In this document: positions 11,651 to 20,334 of the stretch, one piece after another
Position numbering within the stretch: the stretch's first letter is position 1
Layout of the letters: the number at the start of each line of letters is the position of its first letter
DNA from: Mycoplana dimorpha
Lineage (GTDB): Bacteria; Pseudomonadota; Alphaproteobacteria; Rhizobiales; Rhizobiaceae
Reading direction: 5' to 3'
Assembly (NCBI RefSeq): GCF_003046475.1
Contig: NZ_PZZZ01000003.1
Span: forward strand, 186,001 to 250,000
DNA: 64,000 nt
Notes under the pieces: model-generated
What the model saw: only the letters and a program-made list of their open reading frames with translations
The model's database searches: none
Told to the model about the DNA's origin: nothing
Made by a program: the position numbers and the translations under genes

Positions 11651-12898
11651 TCATTCCTTAGCCGGCTTAACCCAGCTCCATTGCGTCACCGGCATGGCCG
11701 GCCGCCAGCCGGTCATGGTGCCGACCGGCGCGGCGCGGGCGATGTCGATGCGCACCAGCGTGCCGCCGAGCTTTGCCTGCGCGGCAAGCAGCACCGCCTC
11801 CATCTCCGTCGTCACCGCATTGGCAACCATCCGCCCGCCGGGCTTCAGCGCCGCGACCGCGGCGTCGAACACGCCGTCCTCGCTGCCGCCGCCGCCGATA
11901 AAGATCGCGTCTGGCGTCGGCAGGCCGGCCAGTGCGCCAGGCGCATTGCCCTCGACCACCGAAAGCCCCGGAACGCCGAACTGCGCCGCGTTGTGCCGGA
12001 TTCGCGCCGCCCGCTCGGGCGCCGCCTCGATGGCGATCGCCTGCAGCGACGGATCGGCCAGCATCCATTCGATGCCGATCGAACCCGAGCCGGCGCCGAT
12101 GTCCCAGAGCAGTTCGCCCCGCCGCGGCGCCAGCGCCGAGAGCGTCAGCGCCCGCACCTCGCGCTTGGTGATCTGGCCGTCATGCTCGAACAGCGCGTCG
12201 TCGAGGCCGGGCGTGAGCGGCAGGACGCGCGCCGTGCCGGCGGCGGCGACCTCGACGGCGCAGACGTTGAGCATGTCGATGTCCTCAAGCGCGAACCGGT
12301 CGGCCCGATGCGTGCTGACGCGCTCGCGCACGCCGCCGAGCGCCTCCAGCACCGACAGCGTTGAAGCGCCAAAACCGGTCTCGGCGAGGAGCGCTGCCAG
12401 CGCGGCCGGCCCGTCGCCGTCCGAGGTCAGGGCGAGGATGCAGCTGCCGGGGTGCAGGTGCGGACGGATCAGGTCGAGCGGCCGGCCATGCAGCGACACA
12501 CAGACCGTATCCTGCAGCGCCCAGCCCATGCGCGAGGCGGCGAGGCTGAACGAGGACGGCGCGGGCACTACGATCATCTCGGATCGCGGAATCTTTCGCG
12601 ACAGCGTCACGCCGACGCCATAAAAGAACGGATCGCCCGAAGCGAGCACGACAACCGGACGGCCACGCGCGGCAAGCACGGCCTCGACGGAACGCTCGAA
12701 GGGGCTCAGCCAGGCGTGGCGTTCGCCGGAGATGGCGTCGGCGGCAAGCTCCAGATGCCGGGCGCCGCCGAAGACGATCTCCGCGCCTGCGATCGCCGCC
12801 TTGGCCGCATCGCCGAGACCGGCTAAACCATCCTCGCCGATTCCGACGATGGTGAGCCACGGCGCGGGTACGGCGGGCGAAACGGACGGATCAGGCAT
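11651..12898 (-). CDS. cobL: Precorrin-6Y C5,15-methyltransferase (decarboxylating)
   Basis: A 415-residue two-domain enzyme: an N-terminal tetrapyrrole methylase (CbiE-like, LTIVGIGEDGLAGLGDAA) and a C-terminal class I methyltransferase (CbiT-like, with ELLWDIGAGSGSIGIEW). It methylates C5 and C15 of precorrin-6B and removes the C12 acetate carboxyl to give precorrin-8X. The ATG at 12898 is the family start; its start codon overlaps that of the divergent cobK in a shared CATG, so no DNA is left between the two genes for a promoter. Transcription of cobL must therefore begin inside cobK or come from read-through of the cobFGHIJ transcript across antisense cobK. Confidence 0.95.
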   Translation of the reverse strand: MPDPSVSPAVPAPWLTIVGIGEDGLAGLGDAAKAAIAGAEIVFGGARHLELAADAISGERHAWLSPFERSVEAVLAARGRPVVVLASGDPFFYGVGVTLSRKIPRSEMIVVPAPSSFSLAASRMGWALQDTVCVSLHGRPLDLIRPHLHPGSCILALTSDGDGPAALAALLAETGFGASTLSVLEALGGVRERVSTHRADRFALEDIDMLNVCAVEVAAAGTARVLPLTPGLDDALFEHDGQITKREVRALTLSALAPRRGELLWDIGAGSGSIGIEWMLADPSLQAIAIEAAPERAARIRHNAAQFGVPGLSVVEGNAPGALAGLPTPDAIFIGGGGSEDGVFDAAVAALKPGGRMVANAVTTEMEAVLLAAQAKLGGTLVRIDIARAAPVGTMTGWRPAMPVTQWSWVKPAKE

Positions 12899-13667
12899 GG
12901 ACAAGAGACGCATCCTCGTTCTGGGCGGCACCGCCGAAGCCCGCGAGCTGGCGGGTCGGCTGGCGCTGCGGGCCGATCTCGACGTCACGCTGTCGCTTGC
13001 CGGCCGCACCGCCGATCCGGCGCCGCAGCCCGTGCCGGTGCGCACCGGCGGATTCGGGGGCGCCGATGGACTGGCTGCCTTTCTTCAAGGCAACCGCATC
13101 GACCTTTTGATCGACGCCACCCACCCCTTCGCGCGGCAGATTTCGGCCAACGCCGAGCGCGCCGCCGAGGCAACCGGCACGCCGCTGATCCGGCTCGAGC
13201 GCGCCGGCTGGCGCCCGACCGAAGGCGATCGCTGGACGCGCGTCGCCACGCTTTCCGATGCGGTCGTTGCGCTCGGAAGCACGCCGCTGCGCGTCTTCCT
13301 CGCGATCGGCCGGCAGGAGGCCTTCCACTTCGATGCGGCTCCGCAGCATCATTACCTCGTCCGCAGCGTCGATCCGGTTGAGCCGCCGCTCACCGCACCC
13401 TCGGTCGACTATCTCCTTGCCCGCGGCCCCTTCGCCGTCGAGGACGAGATTGCGCTGTTGCGCGACCGCCGCATCGACGTGATCGTCTCCAAGAACAGCG
13501 GTGGCGAGGCGACCTACGGAAAGATCGCCGCCGCCCGTGCGCTTGGCCTTCCGGTCGTCATGGTCGACCGCGGCAACAGTGGCCGGGTGACCACCGCGGA
13601 GACTGTCGAGGAGGCGCTGCGGCTGATCGATCATGTCGCCCCCGGGGCGAGGAAACGCGGCGTATAG
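12897..13667 (+). CDS. cobK: Precorrin-6A reductase (cobalt-precorrin-6A reductase family)
   Basis: A 256-residue NADPH-dependent reductase that converts precorrin-6A to precorrin-6B. The N-terminal RILVLGGTAEARELAGRL is the typical nucleotide-binding start, IDATHPFARQISANA is the conserved family segment, and SKNSGGEATYGKIAAARALG near residue 205 is the conserved C-terminal motif. It is the only cob gene here on the plus strand. Its start interlocks with cobL and its last 37 bases overlap the end of cobJ, so the gene is completely enclosed by minus-strand cob genes. Confidence 0.94.
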   Translation: MDKRRILVLGGTAEARELAGRLALRADLDVTLSLAGRTADPAPQPVPVRTGGFGGADGLAAFLQGNRIDLLIDATHPFARQISANAERAAEATGTPLIRLERAGWRPTEGDRWTRVATLSDAVVALGSTPLRVFLAIGRQEAFHFDAAPQHHYLVRSVDPVEPPLTAPSVDYLLARGPFAVEDEIALLRDRRIDVIVSKNSGGEATYGKIAAARALGLPVVMVDRGNSGRVTTAETVEEALRLIDHVAPGARKRGV

Positions 13668-14395
13668 ACGAGGTCGTCCTTGCCGTCGCGCGCGATCACC
13701 CGTGTCTGCGGTGAGCCGATGATGACGCAGGTCGCCATGTCGGCGCGCGCCGCATCCGCCTCGCCGAGCGGCATCACCAGCATCCTTTCGTCCGGGCGCC
13801 CGGCGGCGCGACCGAAGATCACCGGCGTCTCGGCCGGCAGCACCGTGCGCAGCACCTCGAAGGCCGTGCCGAGCTGCCACGGCCTGGCCTTGCTGATCGG
13901 GTTGTAGAGGGCGATCACCAAGCCCGCTTCCGCAACCATGCGCAGCCGCTTCTCGATCACGCCCCAGGGCTTGAGATTGTCGGACAGCGAAATGGCGCAG
14001 AAATCATGCCCGAGCGGCGCGCCGATGCGGGCGGCGACCGCCAGCATGGCGGTGACGCCGGGCACGACGACAAGGTCGAGGTCGCGCCATTCCGCCGGTC
14101 CCGCGTCGATCGCCTCGCAGACTGCCGCCGCCATTGCAAACACGCCCGGATCGCCGCCGGAGACGACGCAGACGTTAACGCCCTGGGCGGCCCGCTGCAG
14201 CGCGGCCTGGGCCCGGTTCAGTTCCTCGCGGTTGTCGGAGGCCACCTTGACCTGGTCCGGTCTGAGCGCCAGCCGGTCGATATAGGGGAAATAGCCGAAA
14301 AACTCGGTCGAAGCCTCGACGGCGCGCGCCGCCTCCGGCGTCATCTGGTCGGGATTGCCGGGCCCGGTGCCGATCACATACAGCTTGCCCGTCAT
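13631..14395 (-). CDS. cobJ: Precorrin-3B C17-methyltransferase
   Basis: A 254-residue tetrapyrrole methylase for ring contraction and C17 methylation of precorrin-3B. Signatures are LYVIGTGPGNPDQMTPEA at the N-terminus, CVVSGGDPGVFAMAAA near residue 78, and VVPGVTAMLAVAARIGAPLG near residue 112. The start ATG at 14395 overlaps the cobI stop (ATGA). Its 3' end overlaps the cobK 3' end by 37 bases on the other strand. Confidence 0.95.
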   Translation of the reverse strand: MTGKLYVIGTGPGNPDQMTPEAARAVEASTEFFGYFPYIDRLALRPDQVKVASDNREELNRAQAALQRAAQGVNVCVVSGGDPGVFAMAAAVCEAIDAGPAEWRDLDLVVVPGVTAMLAVAARIGAPLGHDFCAISLSDNLKPWGVIEKRLRMVAEAGLVIALYNPISKARPWQLGTAFEVLRTVLPAETPVIFGRAAGRPDERMLVMPLGEADAARADMATCVIIGSPQTRVIARDGKDDLVYTPRFLAPGAT

Positions 14396-15129
14396 GGCCT
14401 GCCGCTCCAGCCGGGGACGAGCACCAACGAGAAATAGGGCGCGGCATCGTCGGGTTTCTCTGAAAGACGGACCGCCCGGCTTTGCGGCATGGTGCCGCGT
14501 TCGACATAGATCGCGTCGGCGAGCCGGCCGGCGGCCGACAGCGCCCGGCGGATCTTTGGCAGGTTGCGCCCGACCTTCATGATGACGGCGGCCTGCGTGT
14601 CGCCGAGCCGGCGCGACAGCTCGCCCTCGCCCATCGTGCCGGGCAGCACCGACAGCACGTCGTCGCCCTGCACGATCGGCAGGCCGGAGAGCGACCAGCA
14701 GCCCGACATCGCGGTGATCCCCGGAATGACCTCGGTCGGGAACCGGTCCGCCAGCCGCACATGCAGGTGCATGTAGGAGCCATAGAACATCGGATCCCCC
14801 TCCGAGAGGATCGCGACCGTGCGGCCGGCGGCCAGATGCTCGGCGACGGCCGCCGCCGAAGCGTCGTAGAAGGCGGTGATCTGGCGCTTGTAGTCGTCGT
14901 GGTCCTTGTCGATCTCGACGGTCACCGGATAGTAGAGCGGCAGTTCCACCAGCCCCGGCTTCAGCATTCCCTCGACGATCGCCCGCCCGTTGCCGGAGCG
15001 TCCAGCCTTGGCGAAAAAGGCGAGTACGTCGGCTTCGCCGATCGCGCGCACCGCCTTCAGCGTGAGCAGCTCCGGGTCGCCCGGCCCAGTGCCTACGCCG
15101 TAGAGGCGTCCGGTCTGCGCCGCGCTCAC
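14392..15129 (-). CDS. cobI: Precorrin-2 C20-methyltransferase
   Basis: A 245-residue tetrapyrrole methylase converting precorrin-2 to precorrin-3A. The N-terminal LYGVGTGPGDPELLTLKAVR, the LSEGDPMFYGSYMHLHVRL segment and EVIPGITAMSGCWS are characteristic of CobI/CbiL. Start ATG 15129 overlaps the cobH stop, continuing the four-base overlaps that couple cobG, H, I and J. Confidence 0.95.
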   Translation of the reverse strand: MSAAQTGRLYGVGTGPGDPELLTLKAVRAIGEADVLAFFAKAGRSGNGRAIVEGMLKPGLVELPLYYPVTVEIDKDHDDYKRQITAFYDASAAAVAEHLAAGRTVAILSEGDPMFYGSYMHLHVRLADRFPTEVIPGITAMSGCWSLSGLPIVQGDDVLSVLPGTMGEGELSRRLGDTQAAVIMKVGRNLPKIRRALSAAGRLADAIYVERGTMPQSRAVRLSEKPDDAAPYFSLVLVPGWSGRP

Positions 15130-15758
15130 AGGCCCGCCCTCGCCAGCGAATTGAGCGCCGCCGCCGTCATGGCGCTGCCGCCCATGCGGCCCCGCACGAT
15201 CGCAAACGGCACGCCGTAAGAATTTTCCGCCAGCGCCTGCTTGGATTCCATGGCGCCGACGAAGCCGACCGGCATGCCGAGGATCACGGCAGGCTTGGGC
15301 GCGCCGTCACGCAACAGTTCGAGTAGGTAGAACAGCGCTGTCGGCGCGTTGCCGATGGCGACGACCGAGCCGGCCAGCCGCTCCAGCCACAGGCGGATCG
15401 CCGCTGCCGAGCGGGAATTGCCGATCTCGGCGGCGAGTTCCGGCGTGCGCGGGTCGCGCAGCGTGCAGATCACCTCGTTCTTGGCCGGCAGCCGTGCCGC
15501 CGTCACGCCGCGCGCCACCATCTCCGCGTCGCAGAAGATCGGCGCGCCGGCCTTGAGTGCCGCCCGGCCGGCCGCCACGAAGCCGGGCGAGAAGACGATG
15601 TGTTCCGCCGCCTCCACCAGCCCGCAGGCGTGGATCATCCGCACGGCCACATCGGCCTCGTCCTCGGAGAAGCGGCCGAGCTCGGCTTCGGCGCGGATGA
15701 TCGCGAAGGATTTCTCGTAGATGGCGTTGCCGTCCTTGATGTAGTCGTAGTCTGTCAT
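15126..15758 (-). CDS. cobH: Precorrin-8X methylmutase
   Basis: A 210-residue enzyme that moves the C11 methyl to C12, forming hydrogenobyrinic acid. The catalytic histidine is in RMIHACG (His43); KAGAPIFCDAEMVARGV and VILGMPVGFVGAMESK are family motifs. ATGA overlaps join it to cobG upstream and cobI downstream. Confidence 0.95.
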   Translation of the reverse strand: MTDYDYIKDGNAIYEKSFAIIRAEAELGRFSEDEADVAVRMIHACGLVEAAEHIVFSPGFVAAGRAALKAGAPIFCDAEMVARGVTAARLPAKNEVICTLRDPRTPELAAEIGNSRSAAAIRLWLERLAGSVVAIGNAPTALFYLLELLRDGAPKPAVILGMPVGFVGAMESKQALAENSYGVPFAIVRGRMGGSAMTAAALNSLARAGL

Positions 15759-17149
15759 TGCAAATCCTGCTGAAATGCCTTGGCGAGGGCGGCTGCCCCG
15801 ATCCGGTCGAGCACGTCGCGCGCCGGGTCGCCCTGTCGTTTTTCCTGTCGGTACAGCGCGGTGAGGCGGTCGATCGCGGTACCGAGCGCATCCGCCGGCA
15901 CCACCCCACCGGTCGCGTCACCTGCCCTGCCGCCAATCACCAGCGCCACGCCGTCAGCCCGGCCGACCAGCGTCAGCGCGGCCGCACTTGGATGCGCGCA
16001 GCCCTTGCCGCAACCGGAAATGTGGACGGCAGCCGAGCCGTCGAGCAGATCGGCCCCTCGCGCCACCAGCAGATCGGCGGCCGCCTTCGTGTCGAAATGG
16101 CCGGACGCGCAGCCGGCCGCGCCGGCGCACACGGCGATCGCATTGCCAGGCTCGTCGGCGTGCGTCCAGAACCCTTCGGCCGCCGCCAGCGCGCCCGCCG
16201 GCTCGATCCGCTCCGCGGCGAGGCCGAGCACCAGCAGCGCGCGCTGCGGCGCCAACCGCACTTCTGTCGCGCCCAGGGCCTGCAGGCCCCGCATCAACGC
16301 TTCGAGACGCGCGGCACTGGTCTGCCCGTAGGCGAGGCCGAGGCCGAGAATTTCTGTGTCGCCGAAGCCACGGCGGCCGATAGGTGAGGCGGGCGGGGCC
16401 GTTGCGCCTGCGGCTTCGGCGGGCAGCGCCATGGAGCCAAGCTGCCGTCGCACGGCGTCAACGTCGACGTCGCGGCCGCGGACGGCCGGGCCGAGACCAT
16501 GCAGCGCCTCGAGGACCGCGAGCACCGCAGCGACCGCATCCCGATCGGCGACGACGGCGATCGGACGGGCCGACCGGAGCGTGCCGCCCGCCGCAAGCCG
16601 CCAGAACAAGGCCCCGTCCCGGCGCACGGCGTCGAGCCGCACATCGGCGACCATGGCGGAAAGGTCGAGCCGCCCGCCGCCATTGACGACGATCGACAGC
16701 TTTGGCGCCAGAAGGAGCGGCGGCCGGCATGCGGTGATCGCCGCACGGATCGCGGCGGCCGGCGGGTTGGCGTCGGCGATCTCGCCCGGGTCGATGCCCG
16801 ACAGCGCCGGCGTTTCCACCGCCACCCCGCTGTGGAGGTCGATCCCCGCCTCCGCCAGTCCGGCGGCGAGCTTCGGCACGCTTTGTTCCGTCAGGCCGCG
16901 GACCTGCAGGTTCCCCCGCGCCGTCACTTCGAGCAGGCCATTGCCGTGCGCCGCCGCCAGCCGGGCGATTTCAATCCAGTCGGAAGGAGCAATGCCCGGC
17001 CGGGCAGGGCGCAGGCGCACCAGCAGCCCGTCGCCGGTGCGCATCGGCGCCGTGAGCGAGGGGCAGGCGCCGCGGCGCAGCGCCGAGATCGATCCGGATG
17101 CAGCCGTGCTGCGATCCGTGTCGCAGCCGGCATCGACGGCGGCGATCAT
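15755..17149 (-). CDS. cobG: Precorrin-3B synthase (CobG monooxygenase)
   Basis: A 464-residue protein of the nitrite/sulfite reductase ferredoxin-like family that uses O2 to make precorrin-3B, the step that defines the aerobic pathway. Two ferredoxin-like half domains are visible (MRTGDGLLVRLRPARPG near residue 36; LGLAYGQTSAARLEALM near 275). The Fe-S cysteines lie in CAGAAGCASG and HISGCGKGCAHP in the C-terminal third. The start used overlaps the cobF stop by four bases; an in-frame ATG about 35 codons in (MRTGDG) is a less likely alternative because it would break the overlap. The requirement for oxygen agrees with an aerobic rhizobial host. Confidence 0.93.
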   Translation of the reverse strand: MIAAVDAGCDTDRSTAASGSISALRRGACPSLTAPMRTGDGLLVRLRPARPGIAPSDWIEIARLAAAHGNGLLEVTARGNLQVRGLTEQSVPKLAAGLAEAGIDLHSGVAVETPALSGIDPGEIADANPPAAAIRAAITACRPPLLLAPKLSIVVNGGGRLDLSAMVADVRLDAVRRDGALFWRLAAGGTLRSARPIAVVADRDAVAAVLAVLEALHGLGPAVRGRDVDVDAVRRQLGSMALPAEAAGATAPPASPIGRRGFGDTEILGLGLAYGQTSAARLEALMRGLQALGATEVRLAPQRALLVLGLAAERIEPAGALAAAEGFWTHADEPGNAIAVCAGAAGCASGHFDTKAAADLLVARGADLLDGSAAVHISGCGKGCAHPSAAALTLVGRADGVALVIGGRAGDATGGVVPADALGTAIDRLTALYRQEKRQGDPARDVLDRIGAAALAKAFQQDLQ

Positions 17150-17928
17150 GTCCCGTCCTCCGTCCCGACCTTCCGTGTCCGGCGGATCAGGTAGGTGTCC
17201 ATGATCCAGCCGTTTTCCTGCCGGGCGCGCTTGCGGATCTCTGAGATTTCCTCGGCGACCTCGCCGAGGCGGCCGGAAACGGTGATCTCCAGCTCGGTGC
17301 CGAGATAGGCACCCCAGTGTATCTCGGCGTCGGGATCCTGCACGGAGCGAAAGGCCTCGACGCCGTCCAGCATGACCACGACGTCGTCCGTCCCCTCCGG
17401 CCAGCCTTCCGAGAGCCGGCGACCGGTGGTGATCTCGACCGGCAGGCCGATGCGGTTCAGCGCGATGCGGCGGCTGGCGCAGAGCGCCTGGATGCTGGTG
17501 ATGCCGGGGATGACCTCGAGATCGAAGGCGATGCGGCCGTTGGCGCGGACGTGCTCGACGATGCGGAGCGTGCTGTCGTAGAGCATCGGGTCGCCCCAGA
17601 CGAGGAGGCCGATCGTGTCGTTGTCGCCCGACGTTTCGAGGATCACGTCTTCATAGATCTTGGCGATGGCGTGGTGCCAGTCGTGCACGCCGTTCTCGTA
17701 GCTGCCGTCGTTCCGGCGGGTCGGCACGGCATAGTTGTAGATGCGGGTATCCGGATTGGTCAGGTAGCGCTCGCAGATGTCGCGGCGCATGTCGGCGAGA
17801 AAGGCCTTCTCCTCGCCCTTGGTCGGGACCAGCAGCACGTCCGCCCGGTTCAGGGCGTTGATCGCCTGAACGGTGATGTGCTCGGGATTGCCCGCGCCTA
17901 TCCCGATGATCAAAATGGTTCTCGACAC
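17146..17928 (-). CDS. cobF: Precorrin-6A synthase (deacetylating)
   Basis: A 260-residue tetrapyrrole methylase that methylates C1 with loss of acetate. It starts with SRTILIIGIGAGNPEHITVQ and contains GLLVWGDPMLYDSTLRI and LEVIPGITSIQALCA. I chose the GTG at 17928 because GGGAG lies five bases upstream and the length then equals that of known CobF proteins (about 261); the open frame reaches 18000. It is the first gene of the cobFGHIJ transcript. The 142 bases in front of it contain no recognisable cobalamin riboswitch (no B12-box sequence), unlike many cob operons. Confidence 0.93.
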   Translation of the reverse strand: MSRTILIIGIGAGNPEHITVQAINALNRADVLLVPTKGEEKAFLADMRRDICERYLTNPDTRIYNYAVPTRRNDGSYENGVHDWHHAIAKIYEDVILETSGDNDTIGLLVWGDPMLYDSTLRIVEHVRANGRIAFDLEVIPGITSIQALCASRRIALNRIGLPVEITTGRRLSEGWPEGTDDVVVMLDGVEAFRSVQDPDAEIHWGAYLGTELEITVSGRLGEVAEEISEIRKRARQENGWIMDTYLIRRTRKVGTEDGT

Positions 17929-18070
17929 ACCCACTCCCGTGCGGCCAGCGCTCCCGGTTGCGTCCCGACTTGGGTCCCGCCCGTCCCTTCCTAATCCCAA
18001 AGTGCCGCGGCGAACAGTGCCTGATTAGCGGCGTCGGCCGGTCTTTTTGAGACGCGTCCCAGGCCAGGAC

Positions 18071-18907
18071 CTAGGCTGCTGCCCGGCGCGCCTTGAAATA
18101 GAGCCGCGGCGAGGTGCCGAGCATCCGCCGGAACATGGTGGTGAAGGCGGGGACGCTCTCATAACCTGCTTCGAGTGCCACCGTCGTCACCGCTTCGCCG
18201 TTGGCAAGCCGCGGCAGGCAGGCGAACAGGCAGGCCTGCTGCCGCCACGTGGCGAAGCTGACGCCGGTCTCCTCGCGGAAGAAACGCGTGAACGATCGCC
18301 GGCTCATGTTCAGGCTGTTCGCCCATTCGTCGATCCTGGCGCCGGAGACCGGTTGTTCGAGAAACCGACGGCAGAGCGTCGAAAGCCGGTCGCTGGCCGG
18401 AAAGGGCAGGCCGAGCGGCTGCTCGGCGAGCCGGTCGATCTCGTCGACCAGCAGCGCCAGTACCAGCTCGGCCCGATGCCGATCCTCGTCCAGGCCCTGC
18501 AGCCGGATCGCCTCCGCCAAAAGCTGGCGTGCAAGCTCGGTGACCTCCAGCACCACCGGCGCTTCGGCTGCGGCCCGACCCGCCTGAGAGGCCAGGTAGA
18601 TCGAGCGCATGCTGACGTCGCTGTACATCTCGACCGAATGCTCGAGCCCGCGCGGGATGACCAGCGCATGCCCCGGTGGGATCAGCCAGCGGCCGCGCGC
18701 CGTCGCCACCAGCACGACGCCCGAGGAGACGCAGAGCACCTGCGTCCGCCGATGGTGGTGCGGCGGCACGACATAGCCGTGCGGAACGTCGTTGCTGTGC
18801 ACCAGCACGTCTTCGTTCGATTGCTCCATCCAGGCAAGATTGCGGATGTGCTCCTTGCGAAGGCTGGCAAGCAGTGATGGGTTCAGACTTGGCATGAATT
18901 GGCCCAA
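18071..18907 (-). CDS. AraC family transcriptional regulator with N-terminal cupin
   Basis: A 278-residue regulator. The N-terminal half is a cupin sensor (GYVVPPHHHRRTQVLCVSSG and WLIPPGHALVIPRG) and the C-terminal 100 residues form the two helix-turn-helices of AraC proteins (NMSRRSFTRFFREETGVSFA and AGYESVPAFTTMFRRMLGTS). It is divergent from the Fsr-type efflux pump with a 100-base spacer, an arrangement that strongly suggests it controls the pump. The start could also be the Met five codons later (18895). Confidence 0.9.
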   Translation of the reverse strand: MGQFMPSLNPSLLASLRKEHIRNLAWMEQSNEDVLVHSNDVPHGYVVPPHHHRRTQVLCVSSGVVLVATARGRWLIPPGHALVIPRGLEHSVEMYSDVSMRSIYLASQAGRAAAEAPVVLEVTELARQLLAEAIRLQGLDEDRHRAELVLALLVDEIDRLAEQPLGLPFPASDRLSTLCRRFLEQPVSGARIDEWANSLNMSRRSFTRFFREETGVSFATWRQQACLFACLPRLANGEAVTTVALEAGYESVPAFTTMFRRMLGTSPRLYFKARRAAA

Positions 18908-19007
18908 TCGCGAAAGAAATGGACCTCAGCACGAAAGCAGGCCGAAGGCAATCACGCTATGCAATGCTGGCAGCCATCTGTCCCTGCCGGAATTTTTTGA
19001 GGATCCC

Positions 19008-20204
19008 ATGTCGACGGCCGTTTCCGTCGCGCCGGCGCATGCCGCGCGAACCAGCTTTTCAATCATCGTCGCTGTCAGCGTCTGTCACATGCTCAACGAC
19101 ATCATGCAGTCGCTGCTGACGTCGCTCTATCCGCTGCTGAAGGAGAACTACGCGCTGGACTTCGTCCAGATCGGCCTCCTCACCATGGCCTTCCAGGTCA
19201 CCGCCTCGCTGCTGCAACCGGTCGTCGGCATGGTCACGGACCGCTGGCCGATGCCGTTCTCGCTGCCGCTCGGCATGGGCAGCACCTTCTTCGGCCTGTT
19301 CTTCCTCGCCTATGCGCACTCGTTCCCCGTGCTCGTGCTCGGCGCCTGCCTGATCGGCTTCGGATCGGCGGTGTTCCACCCCGAATCCTCGCGCATCGCC
19401 CGCGCCGCCTCCGGCGGCCGTCACGGCCTGGCGCAGTCGCTGTTCCAGGTCGGCGGCAATGCCGGCACGGCGATCGGGCCACTGCTGGCCGCCTTCATCG
19501 TCCTGCCTTTCGGCCAGTCCAGCGTCGCCTGGTTTTCGGTCACCGCCCTGCTCGGCATGGCCATCCTGACCTGGGTCGGCCGCTGGTATGCCGGCGAGCG
19601 CCTGCGCCTGGCGAACCGTCCGGCGATCAGCCGCGACCTGCCGCTGCCGAAGGGCCGCGTCGCCTGGGCGATCGCCATCCTGGTGCTGCTCACCGCGACG
19701 AAGAACGTCTACATGTCCTCGATCGGCAGCTACTTCACCTTCTACACGATCGGCCGCTTCGGGCTGACGGTGCAGGAGGCACAGCTGATGCTGTTCCTGT
19801 TCCTGGGGGCCTCGGCGGCCGGCGTGTTTCTGGGCGGGCCGATCGGCGACCGCTTCGGCGCGCGCTTCGTGATCTGGTTCTCGATCCTCGGCGTCATCCC
19901 CTTCGCGCTGCTTCTGCCCTACGCTAACCTGTTCTGGACCGGCGTGCTCAGCGTGATCATCGGCCTGATCTTCTCCTCCGCCTTCTCGGCCATCGTCGTC
20001 TTCGCGCAGGAACTGGTGCCGGGCCGGGTCGGCCTGATCGCCGGCGTGTTCTTCGGCTTCGCCTTCGGCGCGGGCGGGCTCGGCGCGGCCACCCTCGGCG
20101 TCTTCGCCGATAGCCACGGCATCGACTTCGTCTACCGCGTCTGCTCCTACCTGCCGCTGCTCGGCATCCTCACGGTGCTGCTGCCGCGGCTGCGGACGCG
20201 GTGA
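19008..20204 (+). CDS. MFS transporter, fosmidomycin resistance protein (Fsr) family
   Basis: A 398-residue inner-membrane protein with twelve predicted membrane segments. The opening SIIVAVSVCHMLNDIMQSLL, with LYPLLKENYALDFVQIGLL after it, is characteristic of Fsr-type drug exporters; HPESSRIARAASGGRHGLAQSLFQVGGNAGTAIGPL near residue 125 is the usual family loop, shown here only as a location. The ATG at 19008 follows GAGGATCCC. Fsr exports fosmidomycin in E. coli, but the natural substrate is unknown. The divergent AraC gene is the likely regulator. Confidence 0.9.
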   Translation: MSTAVSVAPAHAARTSFSIIVAVSVCHMLNDIMQSLLTSLYPLLKENYALDFVQIGLLTMAFQVTASLLQPVVGMVTDRWPMPFSLPLGMGSTFFGLFFLAYAHSFPVLVLGACLIGFGSAVFHPESSRIARAASGGRHGLAQSLFQVGGNAGTAIGPLLAAFIVLPFGQSSVAWFSVTALLGMAILTWVGRWYAGERLRLANRPAISRDLPLPKGRVAWAIAILVLLTATKNVYMSSIGSYFTFYTIGRFGLTVQEAQLMLFLFLGASAAGVFLGGPIGDRFGARFVIWFSILGVIPFALLLPYANLFWTGVLSVIIGLIFSSAFSAIVVFAQELVPGRVGLIAGVFFGFAFGAGGLGAATLGVFADSHGIDFVYRVCSYLPLLGILTVLLPRLRTR

Positions 20205-20249
20205 GGCCGCTCGGCGCGGCAGCCGCCCGCCCGGCCCACTCCTAGGAAT

Positions 20250-20274
20250 CAAAAACCCCCGGCAAGCCGGGGGT
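20250..20274 (-). terminator. Rho-independent terminator of purU
   Basis: Read on the minus strand, ACCCCCGGC and GCCGGGGGT form a nine-base stem with a two-base apparent loop, followed by TTTTTGATT. It lies 60 bases past the purU stop, between the convergent fsr and purU genes. Confidence 0.88.
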
Positions 20275-20285
20275 CAAAGCGCTCA

Positions 20286-20309
20286 GGCCGGCGGCGATCG
20301 CCGCCGGCC
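20286..20309. repeat. 24-bp perfect GC palindrome next to the purU terminator
   Basis: A perfect palindrome centred on GCGATCGC (20294-20301) with GC-rich arms extending to 20286 and 20309. It lies between the purU stop and its terminator. A hairpin of 10-12 bp could form in either transcript; no U-tract follows on the plus strand. Confidence 0.5.
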
Positions 20310-20334
20310 ATTGACGTTCGCACACCAGTCGCGA

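Noticed and set aside
17929-18070. Possible cobalamin riboswitch in front of cobF
   Set aside because: I looked for the B12 box and the conserved core on the minus strand and could not find them; the GGGACC/GGTCCC-like words are not in the required order.
20281-20310. Considered as attachment site or insertion-element end
   Set aside because: No transposase, integrase or target duplication is nearby; the palindrome has no second copy in the window.
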